From Acidobacteriota bacterium (GTDB lineage: Bacteria; Acidobacteriota; Vicinamibacteria; Vicinamibacterales; UBA2999), in the NCBI GenBank assembly GCA_020851835.1, contig JADZBZ010000112.1, positions 1 through 8,794 of the forward strand: a stretch of 8,794 nt of DNA. Reading direction: 5' to 3'. Positions 7,012 to 8,794 of this stretch are shown piece after piece (positions within the stretch are counted from its first letter, which is position 1; every line of letters starts with the position of its first letter). The notes below the pieces were generated by a model. That model was not told where the DNA came from and did no database searches. It was given only the letters and a program-made list of their open reading frames with translations. A program made the translations under genes and the position numbers.

Positions 7012-7937
7012 GCGTGTCCTCCAGCGGTCTCGCACTCGGCGAGGAGCCGGGCGGCGCCCCGCTCCAGCAGAAGGCGCGCGGCGCTCTCGCCCACCACCGT
7101 GGGTTCGGAGCCTCGGACGTCGGCCCGCACCGCGAGGCCGCCCGCCAGGTCGAATACCCCGACGGCCAGTTCGATCCAGTCCCGTTCGACCGTCGCCGCC
7201 GCACCCACCGGCACCGAGCAGCCGCCGCCGAGGACGTGCAGCACGGTGCGCTCGGCCGTGACGGCCCGACGCGTCTGGACGTCGTCGAGATCGGCGAGGA
7301 GTGCCTGGATGGCTTCGTCCTCGATCCGGCACTGCACGGCGAGGGCCCCCTGGGCCGGCGCCGGGATGAGATCGACCACGGAGAACATCTCGGTGATGTG
7401 CGCGTCGAGACCGAGGCGCACGAGGCCGGCGCGGGCCAGCACAATGGCGTCGAGGTCCCCGCGTCCAACCAGGTCCACACGCCTGGGCACGTTGCCGCGC
7501 AGCGGCAGGAATTCCAGGTCCGGCCGGCGGGCGCGGAGCTGTGCGGTTCGCCGGAGGCTGCACGTGCCCAGGCGTGCGCCGGGGGGCAGGGCGGCGAGGG
7601 TGAGACCATCGCGCGCGACCAGCACGTCCTCCACCGGCCCTCGGGCCGGGATGGCCGCGATGGTCAGGCCGGCCGTGTCGGCCACCGGCAGGTCCTTGCA
7701 GCTGTGCACGGCCACGTCCACCCGGCCGTCCAGCAGGGCCTGCTCGAGCGCGGCCGTGAAGAAGCCGGAGCCCTCGACTTCCGAGAGCGGGACCTTGGCG
7801 ATGCGATCGCCCGTGGAGACGATCTCCACCAGGTCGATGGCGATGTCGGGCCGGCGTTCGGCCAATCGCGAGGCGATGTGATGCGCCTGCCACATCGCGA
7901 GCGCACTGCCGCGCGTCCCGATCCGGAGCGCCTTCAT
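7008..7937 (-). CDS. hemC: Hydroxymethylbilane synthase (porphobilinogen deaminase)
   Basis: HemC polymerises four porphobilinogen molecules into hydroxymethylbilane on a covalently bound dipyrromethane cofactor. The protein is 309 residues, the normal family length. It starts with the hallmark LRIGTRGSALAMWQA. The catalytic aspartate is D82 in VHSCKDLP (usually HSMKD). The cofactor- and substrate-binding arginines lie in TCSLRRTAQL (R129, R130) and RGNVPRR. The cofactor-attachment cysteine is C240 in GGGCSVPVG. One oddity is the segment EVEGSGFFTAALE (about 53-65): the E. coli enzyme has KVGGKGLFVKELE there, so lysines equivalent to K55, K59 and K64 are replaced by E53, S57 and A62. The ATG start at 7937 overlaps the hemA stop (ATGA) and has only a weak G-rich ribosome site. 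It is followed directly by hemB, where many operons carry hemD. The C-terminus has no HemD fusion. Confidence 0.96.
   Translation of the reverse strand: MKALRIGTRGSALAMWQAHHIASRLAERRPDIAIDLVEIVSTGDRIAKVPLSEVEGSGFFTAALEQALLDGRVDVAVHSCKDLPVADTAGLTIAAIPARGPVEDVLVARDGLTLAALPPGARLGTCSLRRTAQLRARRPDLEFLPLRGNVPRRVDLVGRGDLDAIVLARAGLVRLGLDAHITEMFSVVDLIPAPAQGALAVQCRIEDEAIQALLADLDDVQTRRAVTAERTVLHVLGGGCSVPVGAAATVERDWIELAVGVFDLAGGLAVRADVRGSEPTVVGESAARLLLERGAARLLAECETAGGHA
7018..7022 (-). promoter_or_regulatory. Shine-Dalgarno of hemB
   Basis: GGAGG lies on the minus strand six bases before the hemB ATG, inside the last codons of hemC. It fixes the hemB start and allows fresh ribosome entry in addition to coupling through the ATGA overlap. 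Confidence 0.8.
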
Positions 7938-8794
7938 GACGGCCCCCGCTGATCGAGGGCGAACAGGCGCCGCAGGTATTGCGTCTGGGTGGCGTCGAGT
8001 GGCACGTCCCCGGTTTCGAGCGTGGTCAGCGGCAGGGCCAGCACCTTGTCCAGCAGGCGGCGGCTCAGCCGGTCGAGGATCGCCGGGTCCACGGCCGCGC
8101 TCCCGCCGAGTTCCTCGCGAACCCGGTCCAACTCCGCGCATCGAATGCGTTCGATCTTGCGCCGCAGGTCCGAGACGAAGGGGCGCAGCGCGAGCTGGCG
8201 GGCCCACGCCTGCAGGTAATCCAGCTCCCGCGCAATCACGCGTTCTACCGCCGGCGCTTCGGCAGCGCGGCGTTCGCGGTGTTCGGCGACGTGCCGCTCG
8301 ATGGTGGTCAGGTCCAGCCGCACGAGACCGTCCATCTCCACGGGCTCGAGCACCGGCGGCATCCCCAGGTCCACGGTTACGAGCGGCCGCCCCGCACGTA
8401 ACGAAATGGCGCGGCTGAGGTCGCTCGCACGGACGAGGAACGCTGGCGTGGCGGCGGCGCCAATCACGGCATCGGCGCGGGCCAGCTCGTCCGTCAGCGT
8501 CTCGAGCGCGACGGGCGTGGCGCCCACCGCGCCCGCGCGCTCCTCGGCGTGCTCCAGGGTCCGGTTGGCCAGCACCAATTCCTTGACGCCGAGGGCGCGC
8601 AGATGTCGCGCGGCCTTCATGCCCGTCGCCCCGGTCCCGATCACCACCACGCGGCTCCGATCCAGCGCGACCCGACTGGCCAGGAGCCTGACCGCGGCCG
8701 AAGCCACCGACATGGCCCCGACCCCAATCGAGGTCTCCGTACGGGCCAGCCGGCCGGTGCGAAGAGCCGCCTGGAACACCCCGGCCAGGAAGGC
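7934..8794 (-). CDS. hemA: Glutamyl-tRNA reductase, C-terminal two thirds (5' end off window)
   Basis: HemA reduces glutamyl-tRNA(Glu) with NADPH to glutamate-1-semialdehyde, the first committed step of C5-route tetrapyrrole synthesis in the cytoplasm. The window holds 286 codons plus a TGA stop. The N-terminal catalytic domain, with its active-site cysteine, lies beyond the right edge. The visible part opens with the linker motif RTETSIGVGAMSVASAAV, typical of HemA. A Rossmann NADPH fold follows (VVVIGTGATG, fragment residues 49-58, GxGxxG), then VDLGMPPVLEP, matching the family DLAxPRxIxP region. The charged, helical C-terminal dimerisation domain comes last (ERVIARELDYLQAW, DLRRKIERIR). 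The reading frame is open to the edge; a GTG at 8779 falls inside the conserved linker and is not the real start. It overlaps hemC by 4 bases (ATGA). The family assignment is secure. Confidence 0.95.
   Translation of the reverse strand, partial: AFLAGVFQAALRTGRLARTETSIGVGAMSVASAAVRLLASRVALDRSRVVVIGTGATGMKAARHLRALGVKELVLANRTLEHAEERAGAVGATPVALETLTDELARADAVIGAAATPAFLVRASDLSRAISLRAGRPLVTVDLGMPPVLEPVEMDGLVRLDLTTIERHVAEHRERRAAEAPAVERVIARELDYLQAWARQLALRPFVSDLRRKIERIRCAELDRVREELGGSAAVDPAILDRLSRRLLDKVLALPLTTLETGDVPLDATQTQYLRRLFALDQRGPS

Noticed and set aside
3606..7881. Long plus-strand open frames (about 3606-5027, 4769-6076 and 6043-7881) opposite the hem genes
   Set aside because: They have arginine-, alanine- and histidine-rich, family-less translations and lie exactly antisense to clear enzymes. 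This is the usual artefact of high GC at third codon positions.
8777..8779. GTG as a possible hemA start
   Set aside because: It falls inside the conserved linker before the NADPH domain, and the frame stays open with HemA-like residues (AFLAG) to the window edge, so the gene is truncated by the window.

Overview
The window is one dense, GC-rich block of tetrapyrrole (heme) biosynthesis genes, all on the minus strand and therefore transcribed from right to left. In transcription order it reads hemA (3' part only) - hemC - hemB - hemL - hemE - hemN - hemG (HemY type) - hemH (5' part only). Six genes are complete; hemA is cut by the right edge and hemH by the left edge. Every base lies in or within two bases of a coding region, so there is no intergenic stretch to describe. 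I see no tRNA, rRNA, mobile element, CRISPR array, promoter or terminator. The operon promoter and terminator must lie outside the window.

Together the genes take glutamyl-tRNA to protoheme by the C5 route: HemA and HemL make 5-aminolevulinate, HemB makes porphobilinogen, HemC makes hydroxymethylbilane, HemE makes coproporphyrinogen III, HemN makes protoporphyrinogen IX, HemG/HemY oxidises it to protoporphyrin IX, and HemH inserts iron. The one missing step is uroporphyrinogen III synthase (HemD): hemC runs straight into hemB with a 4-base overlap, and no gene in the window looks like hemD.

Gene packing is extreme. Five junctions are 4-base stop/start overlaps (four ATGA, one GTGA), one overlaps by 13 bases and one has a 2-base gap, so the whole set is probably one translationally coupled mRNA. 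Strong Shine-Dalgarno sequences precede hemB, hemE and hemL; hemN and hemG have poor ones and probably depend on coupling.

The organism is a high-GC bacterium that uses the C5 pathway, an oxygen-independent HemN and an oxygen-dependent HemY. Gene content and composition would suit Acidobacteriota (Vicinamibacteria-like), but this is a low-confidence inference. The many long open frames on the plus strand are high-GC shadows of these genes. I see no new biological system here. The points worth a second look are the missing hemD, unusual substitutions in HemL and HemC, a divergent HemH and a disordered tail on HemG/HemY.
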